From contig JAUIMM010000688.1 of assembly GCA_031769625.1 (NCBI GenBank), positions 439,001-503,000 on the forward strand: a DNA stretch of 64,000 bases. The letters are read 5' to 3'. Every line of letters begins with the position of its first letter. The stretch's first letter is position 1. Positions 1-10,309 of this stretch are shown here, one piece after another. A program made the position numbers and the translations under genes. The notes under the pieces were generated by a model. The model made no database searches, had not been told where the DNA came from, and saw nothing but the letters and a program-made list of their open reading frames with translations. This DNA is from Taudactylus pleione (lineage: Eukaryota > Chordata > Amphibia > Anura > Myobatrachidae).

Positions 1-385
1 TGTGTATTTTTATGACTGACCTATAGCTTCAGCACTGTTTGCACAATTGTAGAATAACTGGCCGCTGCTGTAATTAAACTCTGCGGATTTATTGATTTTG
101 TTGATATATTGTATTTTGTCCCTCTTTTGTATACATGTGAAAAAAATAGTTTTAAAGCGATTTCTGGAAGCTAAAACTAATTATTTTATGTACTTTATTT
201 CACTATATATATATGTGGGCAATTAACCCATTGTCCTACTTCAGTTAGTCTAGCTGACACCTGATATTTAAAGGGAGTGCGGTTGCCACACACATTTATA
301 ACAGTCTTGTTGTATAGAGTGGACATCTATTGGGTTGGCACCTTTACCATATATTTATTTTTAGTACCAGGGGAGCCTACAACAC

Positions 386-1250
386 TCAGGGCCGTATTCA
401 CCTAAAGGCAAAAAGTCTGCATACGCAGAAAAGTATCGCAGATGACGTCATTTCGCCAGACGAAAACTTATCCCCGTATTCAATTCCAAAGACTTTTTTT
501 TACATGCGCGATAAGTCATGCAATGTAATCGAAAGAGAAGTTTCGCCTATGAATAGCAGGCAGAAAAAAAAAGTGCAGAATTGCGGTTTTGGGGTGCAAC
601 CTTCGGGACACCCCCCTGCACCCTTGGGACAGTCCCCCGGAGATAAACAGTGTCAATTTTTTTTTATAAAAGACTTTAGAACACCCCAAAAAATACTTAC
701 ATTTTGGGGGCGAAAAAGTGCAAAGTTGGGGGACAAACTTGAAAACTAGTGAGAAATAGACTTCTGGGGGGTCCCCAAGTATGCCCCAGGTGTTTTTAGG
801 ATTGCAGGTGCTTGCGGCAGGTAGATTTGTTTATGTGATTTAAAACTTCACTTTAGCTACATAAAAATATGCTACCCCCCATTTTCATGTACCCCAAAGT
901 TTTCTGGGAGTAGATATTTCCTCAAAAAATACTGCTTAATACTATTCTTCACCACTTGTGTTAATGCACTAATTGGAACCAATTGTCACAACTTAAGTAC
1001 CCCAAATACATTCATAAGGGCCAATCGGGGCATCTATAGTGATCCCCAATGTTAGTGCATCTTTTGGGGGGTGTCAGGCTGAGTTCCCCATTTTTGACAG
1101 GACTTTTCGCCTGTTTGTTTCGCCGGGTGCCATTTTCGCGTCCTTTGAATTGAATACGGCGAATAGCGGGGGTACGCACGAAAAGCTTTCGCGTCCAAAA
1201 CACGCGATGTAGGCTAAAAGTCCGGCAGGTGGAAAAGTATAGCGGGTGCG
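386..1250. repeat. Diverged fold-back repeat, probably MITE-derived
   Basis: The left part contains CCGTATTCAATTCCAAAG near 474-491 and the right part contains its near reverse complement near 1141-1158. Both halves are rich in TTTCGCC/GGCGAAA words. No coding frame of interest is present. The outer ends are not clearly inverted copies of each other, so the boundaries are approximate. I read this as an old palindromic element, not a gene. Confidence 0.3.
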
Positions 1251-1270
1251 AAACTAATTGATTACTTTGA

Positions 1271-2122
1271 AAACAGAAAAAAAGAGATTTGCCCCCTAGC
1301 ACACTGCAGCAAAAACAATACTTAAATCCTACATAATAATAGAGATTTAGAGGTATTAGTTACACACATTTGCAAATATATGAATAAGCGCCAGGCCAAT
1401 CGTCAAGGCTCCTCTATACTGGCATCCCTAGCATTAAGGGGCTCACGTCGGGGAGCAAGGCACCGCAAAAAAATTCCAGCCAAGGGCCATCCCCAGGGCA
1501 TCACACGAAAAAGGGAAAAAGGTGATAATGAAGTATAAGGAAAAGATGTGTAAAGATAAATCAATAAGTGTTAATGAAATTATAAAGAATTAAAATTACA
1601 TAAATAATGTACAAACAAATAGAGAAGTGATAAAAGTATTCTATGTGAATTAAGTGGTGGTGCCATGAGAAAGGCCCAGTCAGAACCCCCCCGGGGGCCC
1701 CACTCCCAAACGCTCACCCCAAAATAATTATTGCTACATAATAATAGCACCTACTCTGGGTCATATAATTACAATTGATGTACTGCATGATAACAGTACA
1801 TATATATAAGCTGAGAGCTAACTTACCTCGGAGGTACCCCAAAAAACCTCCACATGGCACTATAAGCATCAGCACCTCCTCCTAATGCTGACTGCCTTCA
1901 TGCCTCTCCAAACTTGCAAAACAAATGGTAGTTGCTCAGATCAGCTTAATTGCATAACACAGGTGCTTGTAAAGGGCGGGGTTTACACTGAACACAGAAA
2001 AAAAGAGATTTGCCCCCGTATAGAGGAGCCTTGACGATTGGACTGGCGCTTATTCATATATTTGCAAATGTGTGTAACTAATACCTCTAAATCTCTATTA
2101 TTATGTAGGATTTAAGTATTGT
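1271..2122. repeat. Inverted-repeat unit with ~110-bp arms
   Basis: The segment 1314-1422 is repeated in reverse complement at 2013-2122, nearly base for base over about 110 bp (for example GGAGCCTTGACGATTGG at 2018-2034 against CCAATCGTCAAGGCTCC at 1396-1412). The interior (1423-2010) has no recognisable gene. A direct motif (AAAAAAAGAGATTTGCCCCC) occurs beside each arm, near 1275-1295 and 1997-2017. This is a non-autonomous fold-back or an inverted duplication; the class is not determined. Confidence 0.5.
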
Positions 2123-2579
2123 AATTGATTACTTGCCTCAGTGTGAAGGGGATACAGAGGCATCACAAGGTATCATCTAGCTTAAGAGAAGTCATATGAA
2201 TGTCTACCACCCTGCCCTTTGGTGGTGAATACATGCCATGAGAACCATTTCTCCAATGGGGAGCCTGCAGAATATGCATACCTCCCAACATTCCAAAGTT
2301 CTAAGTCGCGACTCCTTTTGTGCTCCAAAGGGGAAAAGGACCCATGAGGCCACATCCCCTGGTGTATGCCGCTTTGGGGGCATCCCCCAGCTACTCCCTG
2401 CACAGTGTGGATGACAAGTGCCTCCATGCGTCATCCAGTCACCACTGTTCTGCTGTGCATGGCAGCGTGTGACAGAATGTCGCCCCATCTGTAGAATACT
2501 GCGGCCCACAGGTGGGAGAGCGGGATCATGCCCAAAAACCAGGACTGTCCCACTGAAATTGGGATGTTTGGGAGATACG

Positions 2580-3056
2580 TACAGTGCATCCGGAAAGTAT
2601 TCACAGCGCTTCACTTTTTTCACATTTTGTTATGTTACAGCCTTATTCCAAAATGGAATAAATTCATGTTTGTCCTCAAAATTCTACACACAATACCCCA
2701 TAATGACAACGTGTAAAAAGTTTTTTTGAGTTTTTGCAAATTTGATTAAAAAAAAATAAGAAATCACATGTACATAAGTATTCACAGCCTTTGCCATGAA
2801 GCTCAAAATGGAGCTCAGGTGCTTCCCGTTTCCACTGATCATCCTTGAGATGTTCTTACAGCTTAATTGGAGTCCACCTGTGGTAAATTCAGTTGATTGG
2901 ACATGATTTTTGAAAGGCATACACCTGTCTATATAAGGTTCCACACTTGACAGTGCATGTCAGAGCACAAACCAAGCATGAAGTCCAAGGAATTATCTGT
3001 AGACCTCCGAGACAGGATTGTCTCGAGGCACAAATCTGGGGAAGGGTACAGAAAAA
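2580..3056 (+). mobile_element. Tc1/mariner-like transposon, 5' fragment
   Basis: The segment opens at a TA dinucleotide with CAGTGCATCCGGAAAGTATT, which I recognise as the terminal repeat of a common Tc1-like family of fish and frogs. It continues through the long terminal/UTR region (including AATACCCCATAATGACAA near 2691) to the transposase start. The element stops abruptly at about 3056, where the DIRS element begins. The remaining transposase and the right terminus are not found on the far side of the DIRS element, so this is a truncated relic. Confidence 0.72.
2978..3056 (+). pseudogene. Tc1-like transposase, N-terminal stub
   Basis: The ATG at 2978 opens a frame reading MKSKELSVDLRDRIVSRHKS and then GEGYRK. 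This is the usual start of a Tc1 transposase, the first helix of the paired-like DNA-binding domain. Only about 26 of roughly 340 codons remain. The DDE catalytic domain is absent, so the fragment cannot encode an active enzyme. Confidence 0.65.
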
Positions 3057-3061
3057 TACAG

Positions 3062-3455
3062 AATTATGGTATAACATACCTGTTGACAATTCTTTTTCTT
3101 TGAGGTCCATAGGGTCCACAGGAACTACTTTGGGATATATAGTTGGACAGCGTCCAATGCACCAAACAGCAAAGCTTTGGAGCTCCCAGCATGCACTGGT
3201 CCTCCTCCCTATATCCCCCACTCCCAGCCACAGACATTCAGTTCGTGACTAAGCCTCGAGGCAAGAGACAGAGAATGGAGAAGGAAGAAACATTTCACAA
3301 AGACACACTCAACAAGTGAAGAGGGAATCTGTGATATAAAAAGCTTTAAGAACAGGTCCATTTGAGGCCAGGAGCGTCAGGGTGGGTGTCCTGTGGACCC
3401 TATGGACCTCGAAGAAAAAGAATTATCAACAGGTATGTTATACCATAATTCTGTA
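3062..3455 (-). repeat. DIRS-A 3' inverted repeat / complementary region
   Basis: Bases 3062-3120 (ATTATGGTATAACATACCTG, then TTGAGGTCCATAGGGTCCAC) are reverse-complemented at 3390-3455 (GTGGACCCTATGGACCTC, then CAGGTATGTTATACCATAAT). A third, direct copy of the CCATAGGGTCC segment follows at about 3471. DIRS elements carry terminal repeats plus an internal complementary region used to make a circular intermediate; the arrangement here fits that. Copy B has the equivalent at 30670-31090. Confidence 0.6.
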
Positions 3456-3517
3456 TTTCTTCTTCGGGTTCCATAGGGTCCCCAGGAACTACCTTGGGAC
3501 GTCCTAAAGCAGTTTCC

Positions 3518-4304
3518 TTAGGGATGGGGACGTTCCTGAGAAGATAGGAGAATCTGCCGCCCAAAGGAAGCATCCTGGGAGGCATACGTATCAAAAGCAT
3601 AAAACTTTATGAAAGTATTCACGGAAGACCAATTGGCTGTCTTGCAGAGCTGTTCAGCAGAGGCACCCTGTCTTACCACCCACGATGGTCCGACAGACCG
3701 AGTGGAATGGGCTGTCACCTTGTTAGGAACAGGGAGATTAGCCTGAGTATAGACCTGAGAAATGGTCATACGGAGCCAGCGGGACAAAGTTTGTTTATTT
3801 GCTGGCCAAACTCTCTTGTGGAAGCCATACAACACAAAAAGAGAGTCAGTTTTCCCTGATGGGTTTAGTCCGATCCACATAAATTCTGAGTGCTCAAACC
3901 ACATCAAGGAAAGCTTCACCTGTAGTCAGGTCTGAAGACTGAAAGGCCGGGACTATAATTTCCTCATTAATGTGAAAATGGGAAACTACCTTTGGAAGGT
4001 AGCCCGCCTTGGTACGGAGGACAGCTCTATCTTGATCGAAGATCAGATATGGCGAGCGACACGACAATGCTGCCACGTCAGACACTCTGCGAGCTGAAGA
4101 GATGGCCAAGAGAAAGAGAGTCTTCGCTGTTAACCATCTCAGATCCACCTTATTCAAGGGTTCAAAGGGATGCGTCTGCAGTGCCCTAAGAACCAAAGAC
4201 AAATCCCACGGTGCCACCGGTGGGAGGAATGGAGGTTGCAGTCGCATTACCCCCTGCATGAATATCCTAACATCCGGCAGAGAAACAATCTTGCACTGGA
4301 ACAA
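3518..4304 (-). pseudogene. DIRS-A tyrosine recombinase (integrase), frameshifted
   Basis: Two overlapping minus-strand frames (4304-3894 and 3919-3518) together span a DIRS recombinase catalytic domain. The first holds the box I arginine (AISSARRVSDVAAL). The second holds the H-x-x-R motif (VTAHSTRS), a tryptophan (TANWSS) and the presumed nucleophile tyrosine (NTFIKFY). A frame change near 3900 separates the halves. In this family the enzyme integrates a circular DNA intermediate by recombination and so leaves no target duplication. All four signature residues survive, so decay looks moderate, but this copy cannot make the whole protein without frameshifting. Confidence 0.75.
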
Positions 4305-4654
4305 ACTGGCAAAGCTGAAACTTGGACTCTCAGGGTAGCCAGACGAAGTCCTAAATCTAATCCAGCTTGGAGAAAACCAAGCACCCTGGCCACCTTGAAT
4401 AACTTAGGGTCATATTTCCTGTTGTGACACAACAGAAAAAAGACTGCAAAACTCTGTGATAGATACAAGCCGAAGCGGGTTTCCTTGCTTTTAGCATCAT
4501 CTGTATCACTGACGGAGAAAACCCCCTGGCCTTTAACGCAGAAGACCGTCAAAGCCAGCCGAGGTAAATCCTGGTAAAGACATGGACCCTGTATTAACAG
4601 GTCCTGCGCAGAGGCAGTGGAAACGGACTGTCTATTGATAGACGTGTCAGATCC

Positions 4655-6279
4655 TCAAACCAATGCCTCCTGGGCCAGGCAGGAGCTATTAGAATGATCC
4701 TGCCGCCTTCTTGTTTGAACTTTTCTGACCACCCATGGGAGGAGGGAAATTGGAGGAAACAGGTATGCCAACCTGAAGTTCCACCTTACTGCCAGGGCAT
4801 CCATGAAAGCTTCTGAGGGGTCTCCTGTCCTTGACCCATACCTGGGGAATTTGTGGTTGTGACGTGACGCCATAAAGGTCTACGTCTGGTAACCCCCACT
4901 TGTCCACCAGGATTTGAACACCTCCAGATGTAGGGCCCATTCTCCGGCATGTATGTCCTGGTGAGGACATACATGCCGGAGAATGGCAAGTCCGCTTCCC
5001 ATTTGAGAACACATGGGATAAAAACTGCTGAGACCGCAGGAAGATGGTTCTCTGCCCACAGCAGAATCTCTGCCACCTCCCTCATGGCTGCCGGACTTCG
5101 TGTGCCTCCTTGATGGTTTATGTAGGCTACTGCCGTCACATTGTCGGACTGAATCTGAACAGCCCTGCCCTGAAGGAGGTCCTGTGCCAGCAGCAGTGCC
5201 CTGTGCACTGTCTGAAGCTCCAATACATTTATTTGTAGAAGACTTTCTTGGTCTGTCCACCTTCCATGAAAGGTGTGCTGACCGACAACTGCACCCATCC
5301 TCGTAGACTTGCGTCTGTGGTGAGAAGTACCCACATGGGATGACCCTTGGCCAGGCGAGTCGTGTCTAGCCACCAGGCAAGGAAGAGCCAAACCTCTGGT
5401 GAGACAGAAATCAGCTGACTCTTTATGAGATAATGCTGACCATCCCACTGGGCCAGGATCCACAGCTGTAGAGCCCTGGAGTTGGAACTGGCATAAGCCA
5501 CCATGTTGAATGTGGCTACCATGAAGCCCAGAACCTGCATAGCAAAGTGAACTGACACCACCTGCTTGCTCCATAGTCTGTGCACCCGAGACTGTAGTTC
5601 CACAATCTTGTCCGCAAGCAAAAAGATCATCTGTTGCAGCGAATCCAGCCGGGCCCCTAAGTGCACTATCTGCTGAGTCGGTGACAGGGAAGACTTCTTC
5701 CAGTTGATCACCCAGCCGTGCTCTAGTAAGCAACGAATAGTCATCCGAAGATGGCATTCATTGCAACATCTCCTGAGACTGGGCCAGTATCAGGAGGTCG
5801 TCTAGATATGGCAGCATCTTGACCCCCTGTCATCTAAGACAAGCCGTCATGACTGCCATTATCTTTGTAAACACCCAAGGGGCTGTGGCTAGACCGAAGG
5901 GTAGAGCCTGAAATGTAAAATGTTGCTGACCTACTGCAAACCTGAGAAAGGTCTGGTGAGGTTCTGCAATCGGGACAAGGTATGCATCCTGAATGTCCAA
6001 TGAAACCATGAAGTCCCACGGCTCCATAGCTATCATGATCAACCGTAGAGTCTCCATGCAAAATTTTGGTATCCCGACAAACTTGTTGAAGGATTTTAGA
6101 TTCAAGATAGGGCAGTGCGACCCATTGGGTTTTAAAATCAAAAATAAATTTGAATAGTAACCAAACCTTTCCTGTTGCGTCATAGGAACTGGGACTATAA
6201 CTCCTGAGCTCAGGAGGGCCCCCACAGAATCCCGATAAGCCAAGACTCTGACTGGGTCCGCCGGAAGTTTTGTAACCAC
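4655..6279 (-). pseudogene. DIRS-A reverse transcriptase / RNase H, frameshifted
   Basis: Frame 6279-5830 carries RT fingers and palm: FLILKPNGS, the first catalytic Asp in SLDIQDAYLVPI, then FQALPFGLATAPWVFTK. The catalytic YLDDLL box is encoded at 5808-5791 in another frame. Frame 5744-5229 continues with GWVINWKKSSLSPTQ and HLGARLDS. Frame 5757-4786 carries the RNase H part, with INVLELQTVHRALL and IQSDNVTAVAYINHQGG; the Asp in SDN is a metal ligand. The RNase H C-terminal tail continues to about 4655. At least two frame changes disable it. The enzyme would copy the element RNA and remove the template strand. Confidence 0.78.
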
Positions 6280-6439
6280 AAACCTTTGAGGGGGTGCCTT
6301 CGGAATGTTATAGCATAACCGTGAGCCACTAGCTCCCGCAACCCAGGCATCCGTAGTTGTCTGATGCCAAACCTGGGAGAACTGTAATAGTTGGCCTCCA
6401 ACCCCGACATCCTACAGGAGGAGGCCTGCCGCATCAAAC

Positions 6440-7758
6440 AGTGGGCTTACCATCTGATTTGGTTGTCGGGCGCTTGGATGACCAAGATTTTCTGGGTGGA
6501 CCTCTATGGGACTGACCCTGTCTGGCCGAGGACTGTCTCTTCGTCTTATTTTGTGGGCGAAAGGACCAGGATGACGACTGTCTTCTAGCAGTCGAAGTAG
6601 TTGGTAATTCCACCGACTTCGGTGTAGCCAACGAAGTCATGATATCATCCAATCCTGGCCCAAACAGTACCTTGCCATTGAAAGGTATAGGATTCCAGAG
6701 CCTTTTTAGACCCCAAATCTGCCTTCCAGTTTCTCAGCCACAGGGTTCTCTAGCCCGCCACCAAGTTAGCCGAGACCCTAGATGCCATGATGCCTGCATC
6801 AATACCATCTTCCCCAAAATACATAGCGGCCTCCTGTATCTGGTCGAGAAGGGACTTCTGCTCTCTTGTTGGTTCAACTAAAGTCTACCTGAGAGACTTT
6901 GTCCAATCTTCCAAAGCCTTTGCCATCCAAGCTACAGCCGTAGTGGGTTTAGTAATGGCTCCAGATAAAGAGAACATCGACTTAAAATAAGAATCCAGTC
7001 TCTTATCCGTACTGTCCTTTAAGGAGGATGCTGCCGAAATAGACAACTCCTAATCAATCTGGTGACATGAGCGTCTACTGTGGGGGAAACCTCCCTTCTA
7101 CTACATGCACCTGGCGCAAATGGGTATCGAGCCCTTCCTAGTGGGCGTATAATGTTTGCTAGGCGTTTCCCATGCTTCAGATGAGACCTGTCAATTGTCC
7201 TGAAAGCTGGGAAAAATCCTTAGCCACCGACTGGCGTCTAAAGACCACTTCTTTAGATGTCTGGGCAACCTCCTCCTCCTGCATATTGAGGACAGACCTC
7301 ACAGCTCTTACCAGAGAGTGAACATCCACTAAGGATTGATGATCCTCTACCCCCGAGATTGACCCAGAAGTCTGCGAATCCTCGTCGGACATGACAGTCG
7401 AATCAGACTCTTGAAGCAACACCTGGCAAGAAGCCTTTTTGTGCCAACGTTTCATGACTACAACTGGTCTTTCCACCTGCGGAGAGACTGAAGACGATAG
7501 TACACTCTGGCTAGAGTGGGCAGTCGCATCAACCCGATAGGGATTCATGGGGGGCAAACACATGGGATGCCTGAGTTGTGGATGCCCCATCGCCTGAGGT
7601 ATCCCTGCAGCTGGAGCCCGTGCCTCCGTGGCCCTGCCTATAAGATAGGACAGGACATCAGGAGTGATGGCCATCCAAGATGGCTCTGGTGCTGGACCAG
7701 GAGTACCTGAGGGACAATGTATTTGTATTTTGCAGCAATTTTTACAGAACACATTCAA
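6440..7758 (-). pseudogene. DIRS-A gag-like ORF1, degenerate
   Basis: The position, upstream of RT on the same strand and downstream of the 5' non-coding region, is that of the DIRS gag-like ORF. The clearest stretch is 7758-7177: a Pro/Ala/Ser-rich N-terminus containing PSWMAITPDVLSYLIGRA, followed by an acidic serine-rich segment (TVMSDEDSQTSGSISGVEDH). The homologous region in copy B (36077-35715) has the same SSEEEGSSQES style and VRAVRSVLN-like words (VGAVKSVLNFKEDGQP). Stops break the remainder. Assignment rests on location and similarity between the two copies; no enzymatic motif is expected. Confidence 0.6.
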
Positions 7759-8050
7759 ATTAACATCCTGCTAAGACAGCCTGCAGCACAGGACTTACAG
7801 GATACCAGCACCGGGGGGCACTTATCCTTATCTTCTGACATAATTAAATGTATACACGATATGGAGTTTATGCAAGTCTAAATGCAATGTGACTTTACAC
7901 TATCAGTGACACCCCCACCACAGATGGATGAGGTGAAAAACACAGTGATAGCAGTACCTGACTTTATTTGAAACATATGCAGAGTACATACAGCAGCTGG
8001 CATACAGTCACATTCAATGCAAAAAGATGCGCAATTGCTACAGCAATATG

Positions 8051-8423
8051 AAGCTCATTCGGAGTCAGTCGTGAGCGCTGAGCGCTAACAACTGACTCGA
8101 TGTTGCCACACAGCGCATGCGCACGATGGAGCCGGCTCCGTCATGCGCATGCGCGAGACCCGTCTAACGACGGGCGCTCCGTCACAGAGCAGGAAGCTCC
8201 CTGGGGCTTACTAGTGCCCAGACCCTACCCTAGGGTCTGGTTGTAAGCCCCGATGGTCGTGATGGTCTTGACCATCGCGACCATCACCCATGTCGGTCGT
8301 TAGAGCTGTGGGTGTTAACCCACAGCTTAACGATCGACAAGGAGGCGGTCGTTCAGGATGCAAGCGGCCGCCCTGATTCAGAGCGACCGCTTGCATCTAA
8401 CGGCCGCCTCTGAATGAGACCCT
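8051..8423. mobile_element. Hairpin-string MITE, copy 1
   Basis: The ends are inverted (CTCATTCGGAGTCAG at the left, CTCTGAATGAGAC at the right) and flanked by ATG at 8048-8050 and 8424-8426, a 3-bp duplication. Inside is a series of short hairpins, for example GATGGTCGTGATGGTC against GACCATCGCGACCATC (8251-8285) and GCTGTGGGT against ACCCACAGC (8305-8329). No protein is encoded. A GGGCC-like terminus plus a 3-bp duplication suggests PIF/Harbinger mobilisation. The element sits in the 5' part of DIRS-A, so it is younger than that insertion. Confidence 0.7.
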
Positions 8424-8476
8424 ATGTCCTCAAATCAACTGACCATTCCCCGGAGGGAGATGGTAGGATGTAAAGA

Positions 8477-9006
8477 GGGCTTGATTAAGACCCGGTCGCA
8501 AGCGCTGAGCGCTCGCAACCAGGTCGATGGTGGCCAAGAGCGCATGCGCACAAAGTAACCGGCTCCGTCGTGCGCATGCACGAGACCCGGATAGCGACGG
8601 GAACTCCGTCGCTCCGGGTCTCGCAACAAAGGGGGCGAGCTGTCGATGTTGAGTCACTCAACATCGACAGCTCGCCCCCTTTGGTGGGCGGGCCGGGGGG
8701 GTGGCTGCCCAAACGGAGGCGTTCCCATGAGAACGCCTGTCGTTTGGGGCGGCCCCACTGACATCACAAGTGATGTCAGTGGAGAGCTTCCGGCTCTGTT
8801 AGAGCCGAAAGCTCTCTCGGGCTTGCGGCCACGAGACCCTACGAGACGGTCTCGTCGCAAGCCTGATGGTCGCGATGGTCTTGACCATCATCATGCCGCT
8901 CGCTGTAGCTGTGGGTGGTCACCCACAGCTATGCGAGCGGCCAGGAGGCCCTTCTAAAAAAAAAAGTCCGGCCCTGATTCAGAGCGACCGGGTCTGAATC
9001 AGGGCC
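8477..9006. mobile_element. Hairpin-string MITE, copy 2
   Basis: Termini are GGGCTTGATTAAGACC and GGTCTGAATCAGGGCC, flanked by AGA at 8474-8476 and 9007-9009. At least nine hairpins follow one another, including TCGATGTTGAG/CTCAACATCGA (8642-8670), CACTGACATCAC/GTGATGTCAG (8757-8780), GAGAGCTTCCGGCTC paired with 8802-8816, and AGCTGTGGGT/ACCCACAGCT (8908-8932). It is inserted in DIRS-A next to copy 1. Confidence 0.75.
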
Positions 9007-9487
9007 AGAGTACGCTATATGCAAAACCCAAAGGGGGAGGGATATAGCGAGACAGACCAAAACCTCTGAGACCAACCGGTACAGCATGCATAGACGCTGA
9101 ACTGCGCGCGTCTCACACACAAGGTAGTCCTTTATACCAGACGCGGGAGTCAGTTCCCGGAAGTTAACGTCTGGGGAAAGGGGCGCCGGGGGAGCGCCTT
9201 ATCTCCCCTAAGCTGCGATTTTGACAGCCGGGTACGCTGCACTACAAGGTAACAAGACGTTGACTAGTGCGCTCTAGTGCATCTTACCAACCGTCCCCGG
9301 TAACAGACGATATGGCCCCGGCGGCCTTAGTGAGGAATCGCCAAAGTGTCCTACATTGTCCTCAGTTTCTACTGACAGAGGAAGGTGTAGAAGAAGATAC
9401 AGTTGGAGTGAAAATACATAAAACATCACATATTCTCTTTTATTAAAGTGCTGTTAATATGTAAGCTCTTGTGGGGGGGATGTGGCC

Positions 9488-9640
9488 AGAATACCAACCG
9501 CCAGGACACCGGAGCTGGAATCCCGACACCTGTCAGAATCCTGATGCCAGCATCCTGACGCTAAGTATTGGGGTTAGAGTTAGAAACTAGGATGGGAGGT
9601 TAGGTGTGGGGATCCCGAGCGCCGTAATCCCGTACCCAAC
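9488..9640. repeat. Fragment of the CCCTAA-rich MITE family
   Basis: Words such as GGAATCCCGACACCTGTC, ATCCTGATGCCAGCATCCTG and GGGGTTAG relate this to the larger elements at 21645-22190, 37640-38165 and 40728-41255. It is short, diverged and non-coding. The stretch between the DIRS-A end and this fragment (9360-9487) shows nothing recognisable. Confidence 0.4.
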
Positions 9641-9860
9641 CTCTTGTGGGCATTGCCCTGCTTCCCCTTGTTCTGCCATGAGCACTATACATACTACCTG
9701 TGCCTCCATGTCTCTCTTAACTACACTGATCCTGTATGTGTACGTACAATGGATACAGGCTCATTCAGTGCCAAACTGCCTTCTCCACCGCTTTTCCCTC
9801 CTCAGCGTTGCTTTCCCTACAAGATACCTTGCCTTACCTAATGTAACATTTTATTGCTAC

Positions 9861-10042
9861 TAGGGATGTGCAGGCTCGGATAGGTTCGAGTTTGCACGTA
9901 GAGTTCGGATTTTTCCCTCCAAAAAAACGGATGTTCGTCCATGAAAGATGACGTTTTGCCTCTTTCTGAGTTCCGTTTTTTTGGAGGGAAAAATCCGAAC
10001 TCAACGTGCAAACTCGAACCTATCCGAGCCTGCACATCCCTA
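9861..10042. mobile_element. Palindromic hAT-type MITE with 8-bp target duplication
   Basis: The 182-bp element runs from TAGGGATGTGCAGGCTCGGA to its reverse complement, with arms of about 70 bp around a short centre. It is flanked by ATTGCTAC at 9853-9860 and 10043-10050. An 8-bp duplication is the hAT signature. The termini resemble those of the large hAT at 56982-62562 (TAGGGGTGAGC), and both contain GATGACGTTTTGCCTC (9947-9962 here, 62437-62452 there). A non-autonomous relative of that element is the simplest reading. Confidence 0.88.
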
Positions 10043-10197
10043 ATTGCTACATGCAGTTATTAAGATTTATCTATTTACCATGTATTTTATTTATGAGAGG
10101 TCAAGTTACAGTGTTATTATGCATATACCTTGTATGGTACTGCTGACACCTTGTGGGACAATAGTAATAATTATAATAATAAGTGATTATTACTCAC

Positions 10198-10309
10198 CTG
10201 TGCTGATATCTGTAGGGATTTCCTCCTCCGTACACTGCTGATCACCCCTCACGTATCGCTCTTCTTCTTCCTCTATATCTTGTATCTCATTATCACCCAG
10301 GTCTTCCCC
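10198..10309 (-). CDS. KRAB-ZNF exon 5, acidic linker
   Basis: The 112-nt exon after TTGTTTAG encodes [20 protein letters not shown] and then [17 protein letters not shown]. This acidic EEE...YVRGDQQC...EEIPTDIST linker normally precedes the zinc-finger exon in frog KRAB genes. It ends in phase 1 at the strong donor GTGAGTAA. Confidence 0.85.

Larger units (their letters stand above)
3057..9360 (-). mobile_element. DIRS-type tyrosine-recombinase retrotransposon, copy A (degenerate)
   Basis: Reading on the minus strand, gag-like sequence (about 7758-6440) is followed by reverse transcriptase/RNase H (6279-4655) and a tyrosine recombinase (4304-3518), the gene order of DIRS elements. All three frames carry shifts or stops. 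The 3' end has a non-coding hairpin region (3062-3455). Two hairpin-rich MITEs (8051-8423 and 8477-9006) interrupt the 5' part. The segment 9040-9350 matches the 5' region of copy B (36550-36880), for example the words around ACCAAAACCTCTGAGACCAA. The terminal repeat present in copy B is missing here, so the 5' end is truncated. Confidence 0.8.

Noticed and set aside
2204..2623. 139-codon minus-strand frame
   Set aside because: No recognisable domain or splice signals. It overlaps the start of the Tc1-like terminal repeat and other frames of similar length.
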